64,000 nt of DNA from Neoscytalidium dimidiatum. Taxonomy: Eukaryota; Ascomycota; Dothideomycetes; Botryosphaeriales; Botryosphaeriaceae. The notes beneath the pieces were generated by a model that saw only the letters and a list, made by a program, of their open reading frames with translations, had not been told where the DNA came from and searched no databases. Position numbers and translations under genes: made by a program. Position 1 is the stretch's first letter; each line of letters begins with the position of its first letter. Below, piece after piece: positions 46,078-55,501 of this stretch. The stretch covers positions 1,240,001 through 1,304,000 of the forward strand of contig CM074698.1 in assembly GCA_037367355.1 (NCBI GenBank). The letters are read 5' to 3'.

Positions 46078-47069
46078 ATGAAGACGAAGATGAAGACGAG
46101 GATGATGAGGATGAAGAGGTGCTGGTTTGCTGCGCAACGGCACCGAAAGTCGTTATCGAGGCTGCACTCTGGACTGAGTTGCATTTCGCTATAGCGAGTC
46201 AGCAGAGTGGAAGGGGAACAGTAGGTCCCTTCAGAGATAACCGTGTTGCATTACTTACATTTCTGCTGCTCACAGTCTTGCACGGTGAAATCGCCCTTAT
46301 TACCTTGCGCATTGGCTGCCTGTTTCATCGACCAGCTTAGGAAGAAGTTCCTACCAAAAGGGATGCCGAGGAGTCATGGCAGACAAATAAAGAGGAGCGG
46401 GGACTTACGTCGGCACAGTCATTAAACTGGTTATCGCATGTCCTCTGAGCAGCGTCCGCGAACGAGGTCTAGCGTCTGAAGTCAGCAAATGCATACGCCA
46501 GAATTGTAACACCATTGATTCTGCCTCTGCGCAACATTCCCAACGCAGTTACCCTTAAGACCTGGCCACCGACAAGTCCATTCCCACTTCCTTATTGTCA
46601 GAACAGAGATGAGAGCTCGCTCATATCTCTAGTGTATAGTCTTGTACTGACTTGATCCTAACGCCTCGTATGTCCGCGGTCTAGTTAAGCGTAGGTACCC
46701 AGCCTCCCCTGACACCAGGTTTGGCCATTTCCTTCCCAAACGCTACATAGGTGTAGAGAGGGATAGTAGGACGGTTGAACTTACAAAGGTGTCGCCGTTC
46801 ACCTCAAAGACGCGCTCCTGGTTTCCGGATGGTACTATTGCGGCGGCACTCTTCCCACCCAGGGCTTCACCAAAGGTCTGCAGATTGTCCGATGAGGCCT
46901 GCCTGACCAGTAATTTCAGTGCGCCGTGTCCGAGAGCTAAAGCATGGGCATCAATTGGGTTTGCGCTGCAAGAGGCAACGCGCGACGACGAGAATAGGAG
47001 CAATAGCAGCGCAAGACTGGCAGTGCGGGGCGTCGGAGCCATTGGAGTCTGTGTCGATGGGATGCGCAT
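45695..47069 (-). CDS. Secreted/surface Ser-Thr-rich protein with conserved Cys domain and poly-Ser tract
   Basis: The product is 299 aa from exons 47069-46785, 46468-46409, 46319-46259 and 46188-45695. The N-terminus, read from 47069 or from the second ATG at 47042, holds a signal peptide (SLALLLLLFSSSRVASC). After a Lys/Arg-poor segment comes VPSGNQERVFEVNGDTF. Exons 2 and 3 add TSFADAAQRTCDNQFNDCAD and AANAQGNKGDFTVQDC, a small domain with four or five cysteines. I recall this in fungal extracellular proteins with an NGDTF...AAxQRSCD...CADAAN pattern. Exon 4 starts with SKCNSVQS, then a run of 30 Ser residues, then Thr/Pro/Ala-rich sequence, ending FPDFDLICDEL. I see no C-terminal GPI signal. 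Heavy O-mannosylation is expected. Intron 1 is 316 bp and could hide an exon. Confidence 0.8.
46031..46120. repeat. Poly-Ser coding tract (30 Ser codons, minus strand)
   Basis: On the plus strand this reads as a GAG/GAA/GAT/GAC-rich purine run. On the coding strand it is 30 consecutive TCN codons with mixed third bases, so it is not a pure microsatellite. That suggests selection for Ser or an older expansion. Confidence 0.85.
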
Positions 47070-48111
47070 TTTCCAATTGTCTCACTCGGACAAGAAACAG
47101 CTCGTTTTGGTGGTGGGGAGTTGGAACCCTTTGAGGGCGACTGGAGATCTGCTGCTACCTGGAAGTTTGGGAGCGCATGGTCCGATCGTATGGGCGAATC
47201 GGTTGGCAATTGGTTGGCCTAGGATGAGACAGGCTCGACGGGCGGCGGCCGGTCACTTCGGCGGCGGAAAAGCTGTTCACCGGGTTGCTGGAAAGTTGGG
47301 CTGGTTGGCGAAGATTTATGCGGGGCGTCGCAAAGTTGAAAGTCGGAGGGGAAATACGAAGGAGGGAGAGAGAGAGAGAGAAAGGGCGATGGTGATGACA
47401 GTTGCGGGCGGAAGGCATTCATTCCAGAAGGGCAGTTGGGCTCAGGCGCAGGGCCATATCAGCCGTGGCCGGGGTCGTGGCTGCTGAGCGCGTCGCAGCC
47501 GCCGCAAAGGGCAGCAGTCACCAGGCCCCGAGACACCGCTGAAACCGCGTACGCGACCCTCTCGGTCAGACTGCAATCTCACCACCGCACCCGAGCACGA
47601 ATGAGTAGCTTTCGTCATGGCATCGTCGGCGTTGCTCCTGTCCGGTAGAGGCATTAATTGTGGGCGCGTGTATCCGCAGCTATCTACTTGTGCTTTAGAG
47701 ACTGTACAGGTCGTGCAACTTAATCTACCCACCGTCCGCCTGCCAATCACAACCAATCGTCCAGACAGATGGCGAACCAGTATCCGACAAGGAAACAAGA
47801 AGGGGTATGCTGGCTTTCTAACCATTCTCATACCCATCGGTATCAAGATAGCAAAAGTTTCTCCATAAACTTCCACAGCAAGGCGTGCGTCCATCCCCAG
47901 GCTATGCATGCAGTTCATGAATGGAAGAAAACCAAGAGACAGGAATGCGAGTGCCGGGAGATCCAATGTCCGAACCGAACGGGCTCGCATGAATTAGGAA
48001 AGAGAATATGAGGAATGCCACTGCAGTGCATCCTGGTGAAAAGAAACCAACTCCGCTGCAATGCAAAGCCAAGTCAATCGTGACGCTCATGAAGATGGGC
48101 AGAGGGCGCTC
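47070..48111. other. Intergenic region between the two surface-protein genes
   Basis: About 1.0 kb between two minus-strand genes. It has a short GA run at about 47365-47381 and no supported gene. A plus-strand frame of 232 codons (46789-47487) starts inside and opposite exon 1 of the neighbouring gene and is a shadow. Confidence 0.5.
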
Positions 48112-49014
48112 CTAAAAGTTCGCTGCCGCGTTTACACGGCCACCAGGGGTGTGATGCTGCTCGAGCGTGCGGTTGAACATGTCGTTGGGCGAGCTGCTGT
48201 TGCGCTTCTCGCTGTTCAGTGGCTGGTGCGCATTGCTTCCGGCCAAGTAGTCGTCGTCATCCTCGACCCTGTTCTTCTTACGGCCCCAAATGCGCCATGC
48301 GACAATTGCAAGGCCGCCGAGCACAATCGCGCCGCCGACGCCGCCGACGACGCCACCGATAATCTTCTTGGTGCTGTCACTCATTCCCGAGCTGCTGGAG
48401 CTGCCGCTGTCATTGTTCAGGCTGGCCGCGCTGGTCATGGTCGCAAAGCCGGTGGTCGAGACCCTAACGCTACTTCCAGTGCTGACCACACTTGAGGCCT
48501 GGCCATCAATGGTCGTCACAATGGTTGTGGTGAAAGCCTCGGTCGAGCTGGCGACAAGCGCTGACGTAATCGTGGTCCTGGAGCTGGTCCTGGTTGCAGA
48601 CGAGGAGCTCCCCGTTGGGGCAGCGGAGCCCGAAGTAGCCGTGGTTCCGGCAGCAGCGGATGAGGCAGCAGCAGTGCTGGAGGCAGTGGTGCTGTCAGCG
48701 GTTGTGGTTGCATCGGCGCTCGTCGGGGCCGAAGCCGTCGCCGTCTGGGTGCTGGTGGTGGCCTCGGTAGTCTCCTGGGTGGAGGTCGGTGTGCTCGATG
48801 ACGAAGTGGGCTCCTCGGTGGTCGTGGGCTGGGCTGCTGAAGAAGTAGCTACTGAAGTAGCATCGGGCGTGCTGGGCGCCGAGGTGGCTCCAGAGGCTTC
48901 CTGTCTGCGGTGGAAGAAGCCTAAGGCATAGTCCTCGGCATCGACCGGAAAGTTGGCAGCTACGCAGGTGAAAAACAGGCACAGAGCCAGGGCGAGGGCG
49001 GCGAGGCCTCTCAT
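48112..49014 (-). CDS. Mid2-like Ser/Thr-rich single-pass cell-surface protein
   Basis: An uninterrupted 300-aa frame from ATG 49014. A signal peptide (MRGLAALALALCLFFTCVAA) is followed by a short segment with FHRR. About 180 residues of Ser/Thr/Ala (mucin-like, expected to be O-mannosylated) come next. Then a Gly-rich transmembrane helix lies at about 218-240 (IIGGVVGGVGGAIVLGGLAIVAW). The 60-residue cytoplasmic tail begins RIWGRKKNR and continues with an acidic DDDD patch. This layout is that of fungal wall-stress sensors of the Mid2/Wsc type, though no WSC Cys domain is present. The tail has NPxF-like MFNRTL rather than a known docking motif. It is the second Ser/Thr-rich secreted-pathway gene in a row on this strand, 1.0 kb from the other. 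Role as a sensor is inferred from architecture only. Confidence 0.85.
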   Translation of the reverse strand: MRGLAALALALCLFFTCVAANFPVDAEDYALGFFHRRQEASGATSAPSTPDATSVATSSAAQPTTTEEPTSSSSTPTSTQETTEATTSTQTATASAPTSADATTTADSTTASSTAAASSAAAGTTATSGSAAPTGSSSSATRTSSRTTITSALVASSTEAFTTTIVTTIDGQASSVVSTGSSVRVSTTGFATMTSAASLNNDSGSSSSSGMSDSTKKIIGGVVGGVGGAIVLGGLAIVAWRIWGRKKNRVEDDDDYLAGSNAHQPLNSEKRNSSSPNDMFNRTLEQHHTPGGRVNAAANF

Positions 49015-49821
49015 GGTTGCAGCTAGCGGGACGACGATGAGATCGAGTGGTGTGGTTGATGCGGTGATGAGAAGATGAGCAACGCTGCGCGGTGGGCCGA
49101 GGAGCGCCGCGATCGCAAGGGTCCAAGCTTAGGGGGAAAAAAGGGAGAGGGCGAGCCGGAATACGGGTATGTCTCGCGGCAAGTGTGGCGATAGGGTGGA
49201 GAAAGCGACGGCTGGCGGTTATGGGGAGAGGTGATGATGAGCGAGAGGCGCGAGTGGGCGAAAGAGACAGTTGTAGGGTTAACGAAGGGATTGTAAGCAG
49301 AGGCGATAGCAGTTATTAACCAGTGCAGGTGGGCGCGGGAAGAAAAGGCGTGGAAACACGAGACAGGACGCTGGCTGGAGGGTGACATACAACAGGGCTA
49401 GTCTAGTCCAGTCCAGAAATAGCGCAGGCGACGCACCGCGAGCGCCTTGTTCCAGTCTCCCAGTCACCCAGTCACGCTGCCGGCGGCCGTTTGCTGCTGC
49501 TCGGCCGGGCAACGATCGATGCGCGCGCCCAGCTTGCGATCATTGCCACGAAGGGTCTGCGCAGGGTCGGATGCTCCCCACTCGCTGTGTTTCGGCGTGA
49601 CGCCTGCGCGCCGCTCCCCCGAGGGTCGCGAGCAGCGAGAGGGCTTGCAGCCGGCCAGACCGGGCCTCGCACCGCCTAGCTGGCGCTCCGCTAGCGCGCG
49701 CGCCCTCGGACCCCGGTTGCTGCAGCTCCGAGAGCCCACATGCAGGCCGCCTGCGTCATCGGCCGCAAACTTTGCGGCTCTCGATGTACAATGTGCGCCC
49801 GCCCATTTCTCAGCACGCGAC
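49015..49821. other. Divergent intergenic region, Mid2-like / PQ-loop genes
   Basis: About 807 bp between divergent start codons. No gene is supported. It should hold two promoters. Long open frames on both strands here are compositional (GC-rich). Confidence 0.5.
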
Positions 49822-50933
49822 ATGTCTGCGTACCCGCCTGCCCTATTACCCAACTGCAATCCACCCCCCGCCGACAGAATGGCCGCGACGACGCTCGCTG
49901 CGTCGCTCCCTGCCCAAGAGGCTCTGAGCGGCGTCTTCGGCTCCATCTCGCTAGCCGCTTGGATCTTTCTTCTGGTATGCGCAATGTCGATACTTGCTCC
50001 TCGAATTCTTATGCATTCCCGTGCCCCCGCTGACCCGCCGCCTGCAGGTCCCCCAGCTGATCGAGAACTACAAGCAAGGCTCCGCTGATGGCATCTCTAT
50101 TACTTTCCTCGCCGTGTGGTTCATCGGTGATATCACCAACCTCGCCGGCGCCATCTGGGCGGGGCTTGTGCCCACCGTCATCGCCCTAGCCGTGTATTTC
50201 TGTTTTGCCGACCTAGTTCTCATTTCGCAATGCCTATACTACAACATTCGAAACGCCCGCCGCCAGCGCAAGGTGTCCGAGGCCTCGTCGCGAGACAGCG
50301 CTGAGCAGCCGCTCCTAGGCCGCCGCGACAGCGACAATCTCGGCCTCCCCGGATCGCGCCGCCGCTCAAGCGTCGCCTCGCGTCGTAGGGACAGCCAGGG
50401 CCACCGCGATTCGCTGGCGGGCATTGCTGAGGAGCAGGACTCAGCCAGCGAGTGGAAGAAGAATGTTGCCAGCATCCTGGGCGTCTGCCTTGCTGGTGCT
50501 GTTGGCTGGGCTGTCGCGTGGGCTACCGGAGTCTGGAGACCCACGCCTATCGATGCTGGTGCCGGTTCCGAGGACATTGCTCCTGGCGCTCAGGTTCTGG
50601 GCTACGCCAGCGCCATCTGCTACCTCGGTGCTCGTCTCCCTCAAATCTACAAGAACTGGCGCGAGCAATCCTGCGAGGGATTGTCGCTGCTGTTCTTCCT
50701 GCTGTCTTTGCTGGGCAACCTGACTTATGGCATGGGCGTAAGTCTCTCGTGCACGGGAACCGGCCTCTCGCGTTAACGTTTTGCAGATCTTGTTTCATTC
50801 GGTCGAGAGAGAATATTTTCTGACCAACTTGCCCTGGCTGATCGGGTCCCTTGGAACCATGGCCGAGGATGCGACTATCTTCCTTCAGTTCCGTATATAT
50901 GGCGACAAATCGCAACATTCTGCTGCCGTGTGA
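49822..50933 (+). CDS. PQ-loop repeat membrane transporter (vacuolar basic amino-acid exporter type)
   Basis: The product is 329 aa from exons 49822-49974, 50048-50737 and 50787-50933. Members of this family (yeast Ypq1-3, animal PQLC2) export Lys/Arg or related solutes from vacuoles or lysosomes. Two PQ motifs are present with the expected context: VPQLIENYKQGSADGIS (Pro53-Gln54) and LPQIYKNWREQSCEGLS (Pro249-Gln250). Seven helices can be placed: about 40-60, 67-85, 92-112, 200-222, 233-250, 259-276 and 291-305. A charged loop of about 80 residues (QPLLGRRDSDNLG and repeated RRRSS/RRRDS sites) lies between helices three and four. QPLL resembles a dileucine vacuolar sorting signal. The first ATG is at 49822; an alternative at 49879 is possible. 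The third exon encodes the last helix and FLQFRIYG. Confidence 0.92.
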
Positions 50934-52497
50934 TCATTTTGCTCCTATACGTATGCACGGCACTTCCAGCCCAAGGGTAAGAACTCAACGGCAACGAACT
51001 CAAAAGAAAGATACCCTCTCAATGAAATATAAAAAGGAAAAAAAGCTTTTATTATCCTTGCACGATTTTTATATTCAATGTTTTCACAGTGTACACTCCT
51101 TTTGTTTTTTTTTGTTTTTTTTTGTTTTTTTTTTGTGAAAGGAGTTCACGGCTTTGGAGAAAAGGACAAAAGTAATTTGTACTTATGAATGTTCGACTAT
51201 CTATATGATGAGATCTACTTAGCGCTGTAATATGGGCTCTAGGAGAAATGCAAATATCGCGGACATATTTCATGTCAGCATTGATGCCAACCAAAGCACC
51301 CTTAACGAGGCGATACCCACGGCTAGAATACAAAATGGAGTCGGGACGAGATCTTTTGAGGGTACGGTGTTCAGGGTAAGCGTTTAGGATACTGGTGTTG
51401 GGTAACATTCATGCTCCAGAGAAAACATAAATCTAAATGGCTATATATCCTAATGCAGGCGTCCAATAGGTACCTCAGTCTCGACCGACGCCAGGCTCAT
51501 GGTCGGACCCACCTACCAACCCGAGTCTCTCGTTCCATAGCCTCTCGGGCGCTGGAGTCTCGACTGAGTAACAGCAAAAGTGGTCACAATGTATCAAAAC
51601 CGCAGATCTGATTTCGGTCAGAGGCCAACCAGCTGGAGGCGGAGGTTGACGAAGGTGCATGTGGAGCTGAAGCAGCCGTACGGACGTAGATGCCACCAAG
51701 CTCACACGACATTCACGTCTGGATGACTGCTCCAACTGCCCATGGACCTTCATATGAGAATTCGGTTGGAATAGTGGCATCCTACCGCAATAGCGAAGGG
51801 CGATATCTTCTGCCATGTATCTACTGTGACCCAGACGCGCAGAGTGGACATGACAGAATTTTGCACCAAAGATGGAGAATCGGTCGGCTTAAGAGGATTA
51901 GGTGAAGGGAATAGTAGCGGGTTCGGCTAGAGGCGGGTTTGAGAGGCATTCGCACATCCTTCCGAAGCGAGCTGGAGTGAGCACAAATGTTGCCGCCCGG
52001 CACGCAGGAAGCGTCCGCAACAGGCGGCCACTACTAAACCAACACCCTTCAGCATGCGCATACTGAGGCGAATCCAAGTATGGTCAAGACGCGACCACGC
52101 CGAAATTTCACACCGCGCCGCCTTGGAGCCGCATCTGCTCGCCGCCACGCAGGCACAGGGACAATGGGCCGGCCACCCGCCGGCTCAAGCGCCGCTGGCT
52201 GCCGGCTGCCTCTGTTCCACCGACGCCGTTGCCGCTTGTCAAGCGCTGCCGGCACGCCCTATGCTCCTCGCATTCCTCGCTTCAGATAAGAGTCACCTCT
52301 TTCCAGTCAACCCTCGCTCTGAGTCTCATTGACCGCCCACTTACGCTACTCCCTCAATCCATTGAACACCCATTATTTCAGTCAATTGTTGTGGCATCCC
52401 GTCCGTCGACTTGCACCCGCACCTGCCACTCCCCAAGACCGCACGTTTCGAACTGCCCGCGCTGTATCCCGCCAGTGCCGTCGTTTCTCCCATCAGT
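50934..52497. other. Intergenic region between PQ-loop and branched-chain aminotransferase genes
   Basis: About 1.56 kb without a supported gene. A tandem poly-T/G tract is at about 51102-51134. Near 52386-52500 one frame reads like an Arg-rich mitochondrial presequence but is not joined to the aminotransferase frame (see findings). Confidence 0.5.
51102..51134. repeat. T-rich tandem repeat, GTTTTTTTTT units
   Basis: Three runs of 9-10 T separated by single G residues, just 170 bp after the stop codon of the PQ-loop gene, possibly within its 3' UTR. Pure repeats of this kind vary in length. Confidence 0.9.
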
Positions 52498-53799
52498 ATG
52501 CCTCCCTCAGCCGTCAATCCCACCACCGTCTCTGGATTAACGGACGCCGGCATTGAGCATCATATCGTCGAGCACCCTCCTTCGAATGGTTCCAATGGCG
52601 CCCCTCTGGCACAGCTCGATGCCTCGCTGCTCACCACCACCTTCACCACTGCGCCTCGGCCCGTACCGGAGCCCGAGTCCGCTGAGGTTGTTGCGCAAAA
52701 GGTTTGCACCGACCATATGATCACCGTGTCCTGGACTGCCGACCACGGCTGGCATGCTCCCGAACTGAAGCCTTACGGCCCGCTCTCGCTGATGCCCACT
52801 GCATCCTGCCTGCATTACGCGACTGAGTGCTTCGAAGGCATGAAGCTGTATCGTGGTTGGGACGGCAAGCTGCGTCTCTTTCGACCCGACCGCAATGCTG
52901 CCCGCTTGCTAACCTCGGCCAATCGCATTTCCCTTCCGCCATTTGAGCCTGCCGAGCTTGAGAAGCTGGTTGCTAAACTGTGCGCTGTCGACGGCCCCAA
53001 GTGGTTGCCCACTGAGCGTGCCGGGTCATTCTTGTACATCCGTCCCACCTTCATCGCGGACGATGAGGCTCTTGGCGTCAATGTTCCCAAGCGCGCCTTG
53101 CTGTACGTCATCATTTGCAACTTCCCCAACCTCGACAAACCCACGGGTTCTCTGGATAAACCCGGCCTCAGGCTGCTGGCCTCGCGCGACGACATGGTAC
53201 GCGCCTGGCCCGGCGGCTTCGGGTTCGCAAAGCTGGGGGCAAACTACGGACCTAGCCTTATTGCTCAAGGCGAGGCGCGAGCCCGCGGATTCGATCAGAT
53301 CCTCTGGTTGCTGGGTTCCGAATGTCTGGTCACCGAAGCCGGTGCATCCAACTTCTTCGTCGTTTTGCGTGCGCCAAAGAGTGGGAGGTTGCAGCTTGTC
53401 ACTGCGCCGCTAGACGACCGTATCATCCTTGATGGTGTCACACGGCGCTCGGTACTTGAGCTCGTCCGTACCCGTCTTGTCAACGGGTGGGCAGGTGCCG
53501 ACTCTGCTGAAGAGACTCTCGAGCCCCTCGAGGTCGTTGAGCGTAGGTTCACCATGAGCGAGGTCGTCGAGGCCGCGGCTGAGGGTCGTTTGATTGAAGC
53601 CTTCGCTGCTGGTACGGCGTTCTTCATTGCCCCTGTTGGCATGATCCACTTCAGGGGCAAGGACATCGACATCCCTCTTGCGGCTGGCGAGTCTGGGAAG
53701 TACGCGCACGTCATCAAGACATGGCTGCGCAACATCATGTACGGCAAGGAGAATCACGAGTGGGCCCATGTGGTCCCTGACGAAGGCGTTCAGGCCTGA
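52498..53799 (+). CDS. Branched-chain amino-acid aminotransferase
   Basis: This PLP enzyme interconverts Leu/Ile/Val and their 2-oxo acids. The single exon encodes 433 aa from ATG 52498 (MPPSAVNPTTVSGLTDAG). The open frame extends upstream to 52411 but without an ATG. Fold type IV landmarks are present: LHYATECFEGMKLYRG, FLYIRPTFIAD, and the PLP-binding Lys245 in GFAKLGANYGPS. Also present are LVTEAGASNFFVV and a C-terminal IEAFAAGTAFFIAPVG. Length suits a cytosolic form or a mitochondrial form lacking its presequence. The latter is possible because upstream sequence in another frame looks like a targeting peptide. No intron is needed in the coding part shown. Codons are strongly C/G-ending, suggesting good expression. 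Confidence 0.93.
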   Translation: MPPSAVNPTTVSGLTDAGIEHHIVEHPPSNGSNGAPLAQLDASLLTTTFTTAPRPVPEPESAEVVAQKVCTDHMITVSWTADHGWHAPELKPYGPLSLMPTASCLHYATECFEGMKLYRGWDGKLRLFRPDRNAARLLTSANRISLPPFEPAELEKLVAKLCAVDGPKWLPTERAGSFLYIRPTFIADDEALGVNVPKRALLYVIICNFPNLDKPTGSLDKPGLRLLASRDDMVRAWPGGFGFAKLGANYGPSLIAQGEARARGFDQILWLLGSECLVTEAGASNFFVVLRAPKSGRLQLVTAPLDDRIILDGVTRRSVLELVRTRLVNGWAGADSAEETLEPLEVVERRFTMSEVVEAAAEGRLIEAFAAGTAFFIAPVGMIHFRGKDIDIPLAAGESGKYAHVIKTWLRNIMYGKENHEWAHVVPDEGVQA

Positions 53800-55501
53800 A
53801 CAAGGGGAATAGACGTGTCTCGGATGCTGATTATCAATGCAAGGACGGAGGGCTTTTGTCCGTATCTGGGCCTGTGATAGACTTGGTGGATTCTCGTGCT
53901 TTGGAAGCCGGCGTTGAAAACGGTTCAAGTAGATCAGAATGTCTCAACAGGACTAAATATTGCGTGATGGAAGTCCTAAGCAGGCATAGCCGTTATTTGA
54001 ATATAGCCTGTTGGTAGTATAATTAGGTTGCCGTTGTACTCAACTAGAGAACAGGTTGGTGGCACGACGTCGCGTTTAGAAGTGGTGCAACTGCCACGCC
54101 ATGTTACACGGGTAGTTGAAATAGTCGTTCGGGTGTATGTGGCACTCCTGTTCGTTCAACATATATGCCCGAACGACTGCTTCGACGCCGTATGCGCATC
54201 ATAATCTACTGCCGTAGTGTTTTTGAACGAAGAATACGCAGCCAATCCAGTAGGTAGTGCTCACCTTAGTCTCCCATCTGACATTCGGCTCCGCGGTCTA
54301 GTGCCCAGCCATACGGATCTCTCTCATTGCCGGAAGGACTGCTCAAGGAGGGCAAGTCAATCGATGTCGGAAAATGCAACGGCATCCCGCAGCGCCGGTG
54401 TCAGTTCTCTAGTGCCGCACGCCAAGTTCCCCTGCCGGCCGTGCATGCAAGCGACATCGTTGAACCATGGGACCGCTGGACACAGACGCAGCAGCACAAG
54501 CACACGAGGCCACACATGCCCTGCGCAGGACCGCACATGGCTCGCACCTGTTAGGGAAGCCGGCGCAGACGGGCTGATTTCATATGTCACCGTGGATCTG
54601 TCACCGCTCGCCGCGCGCCTGCCAATTGACTGTTGCTTAGCGGCAAGCCCGCTGGCCCCCTCACCTTCACCCTCCCCCATCCCCCCTCCCCTCCAACCTG
54701 CTCCGTTCTGCGCTGCTGCGGCACGTGTGATGCGCCACTCACGCTTCTCTCCATCGCATAGCGTGAGCACCTGCAGACGCGTGTGGCCCATTCGTTCCAC
54801 GCCCCGCCTACATCGAGGTGTAGTGCAGCCACCAGTTGAACCGTCCTATTATTCCCCGGCACGCATATGCATCGCGCCGGCCCAGACGATGGATCGCCAT
54901 CTAATATCCACTGCCGTAGTGGGAAACCCTTGCGCCCTCACACCGCCACACACACGCACACACACACACACGCACACACACTACTCACCTGCCTGTCTGC
55001 AGCTCATTGCATATTGCTCCGCATGCTTCCGGACCGTGGTTCAGATGCCTGAAGGTCAACCAGAACCTGTTTTGCGACGTTCGAAGTTGCGAACACTTTG
55101 CTGCCCCACTGGCCCGTCTTTATGAGCACGGATCTTGGGACTTTGGGATCCGGCGTGCAGATATGCTTTCCCTAGTCTACTCTGTCCGCGGATTTGCTGC
55201 AAGGGTCATCTGCTTGCTACTCCTCTGCCCCTTGGACGCATTGATCCTGTACTCTGGGATAGCGGCAACGTGGCTAAGCTGGATCTCACGCCCTGCATCT
55301 TCTCGACTTGCGCCCCATCATCACATCTGGCACGTTTGCTTTTTATATGGAAGGGGCTTGGGGCAGAAATAGTGACTTCAGTGCGTTTCACACTTTGAGT
55401 TTGCTATGCTCGCCGAACCATTTGTAATTGCTTTATCAGCCTCTGCGTTACAGCACCATGCTGACGGTCCCTGTGCAACAGCTATTCAAAGCCAGCTCCT
55501 A
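53800..55501. other. Convergent intergenic region between aminotransferase and ELP1
   Basis: About 1.7 kb tail-to-tail. It holds a CA microsatellite but no supported gene. An open frame of 302 codons at 54217-55125 begins with GTG, is unconserved to my eye and is rejected. Confidence 0.5.
54946..54981. repeat. (CA)n microsatellite with CG interruptions
   Basis: A run of CA dinucleotides broken by CGCA units at two places, in non-coding DNA. Confidence 0.88.

Noticed and set aside
46789..47487. 232-codon plus-strand frame
   Set aside because: Opposite strand of exon 1 of the Ser-rich secreted protein; unsupported composition.
48290..48931. 213-codon plus-strand Ala/Val-rich frame
   Set aside because: Exact antisense of the Mid2-like Ser/Thr-rich coding region; typical shadow of a repetitive gene.
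54217..55125. 302-codon plus-strand frame with CA repeat
   Set aside because: Starts with GTG, contains the microsatellite, and shows no conserved motif.
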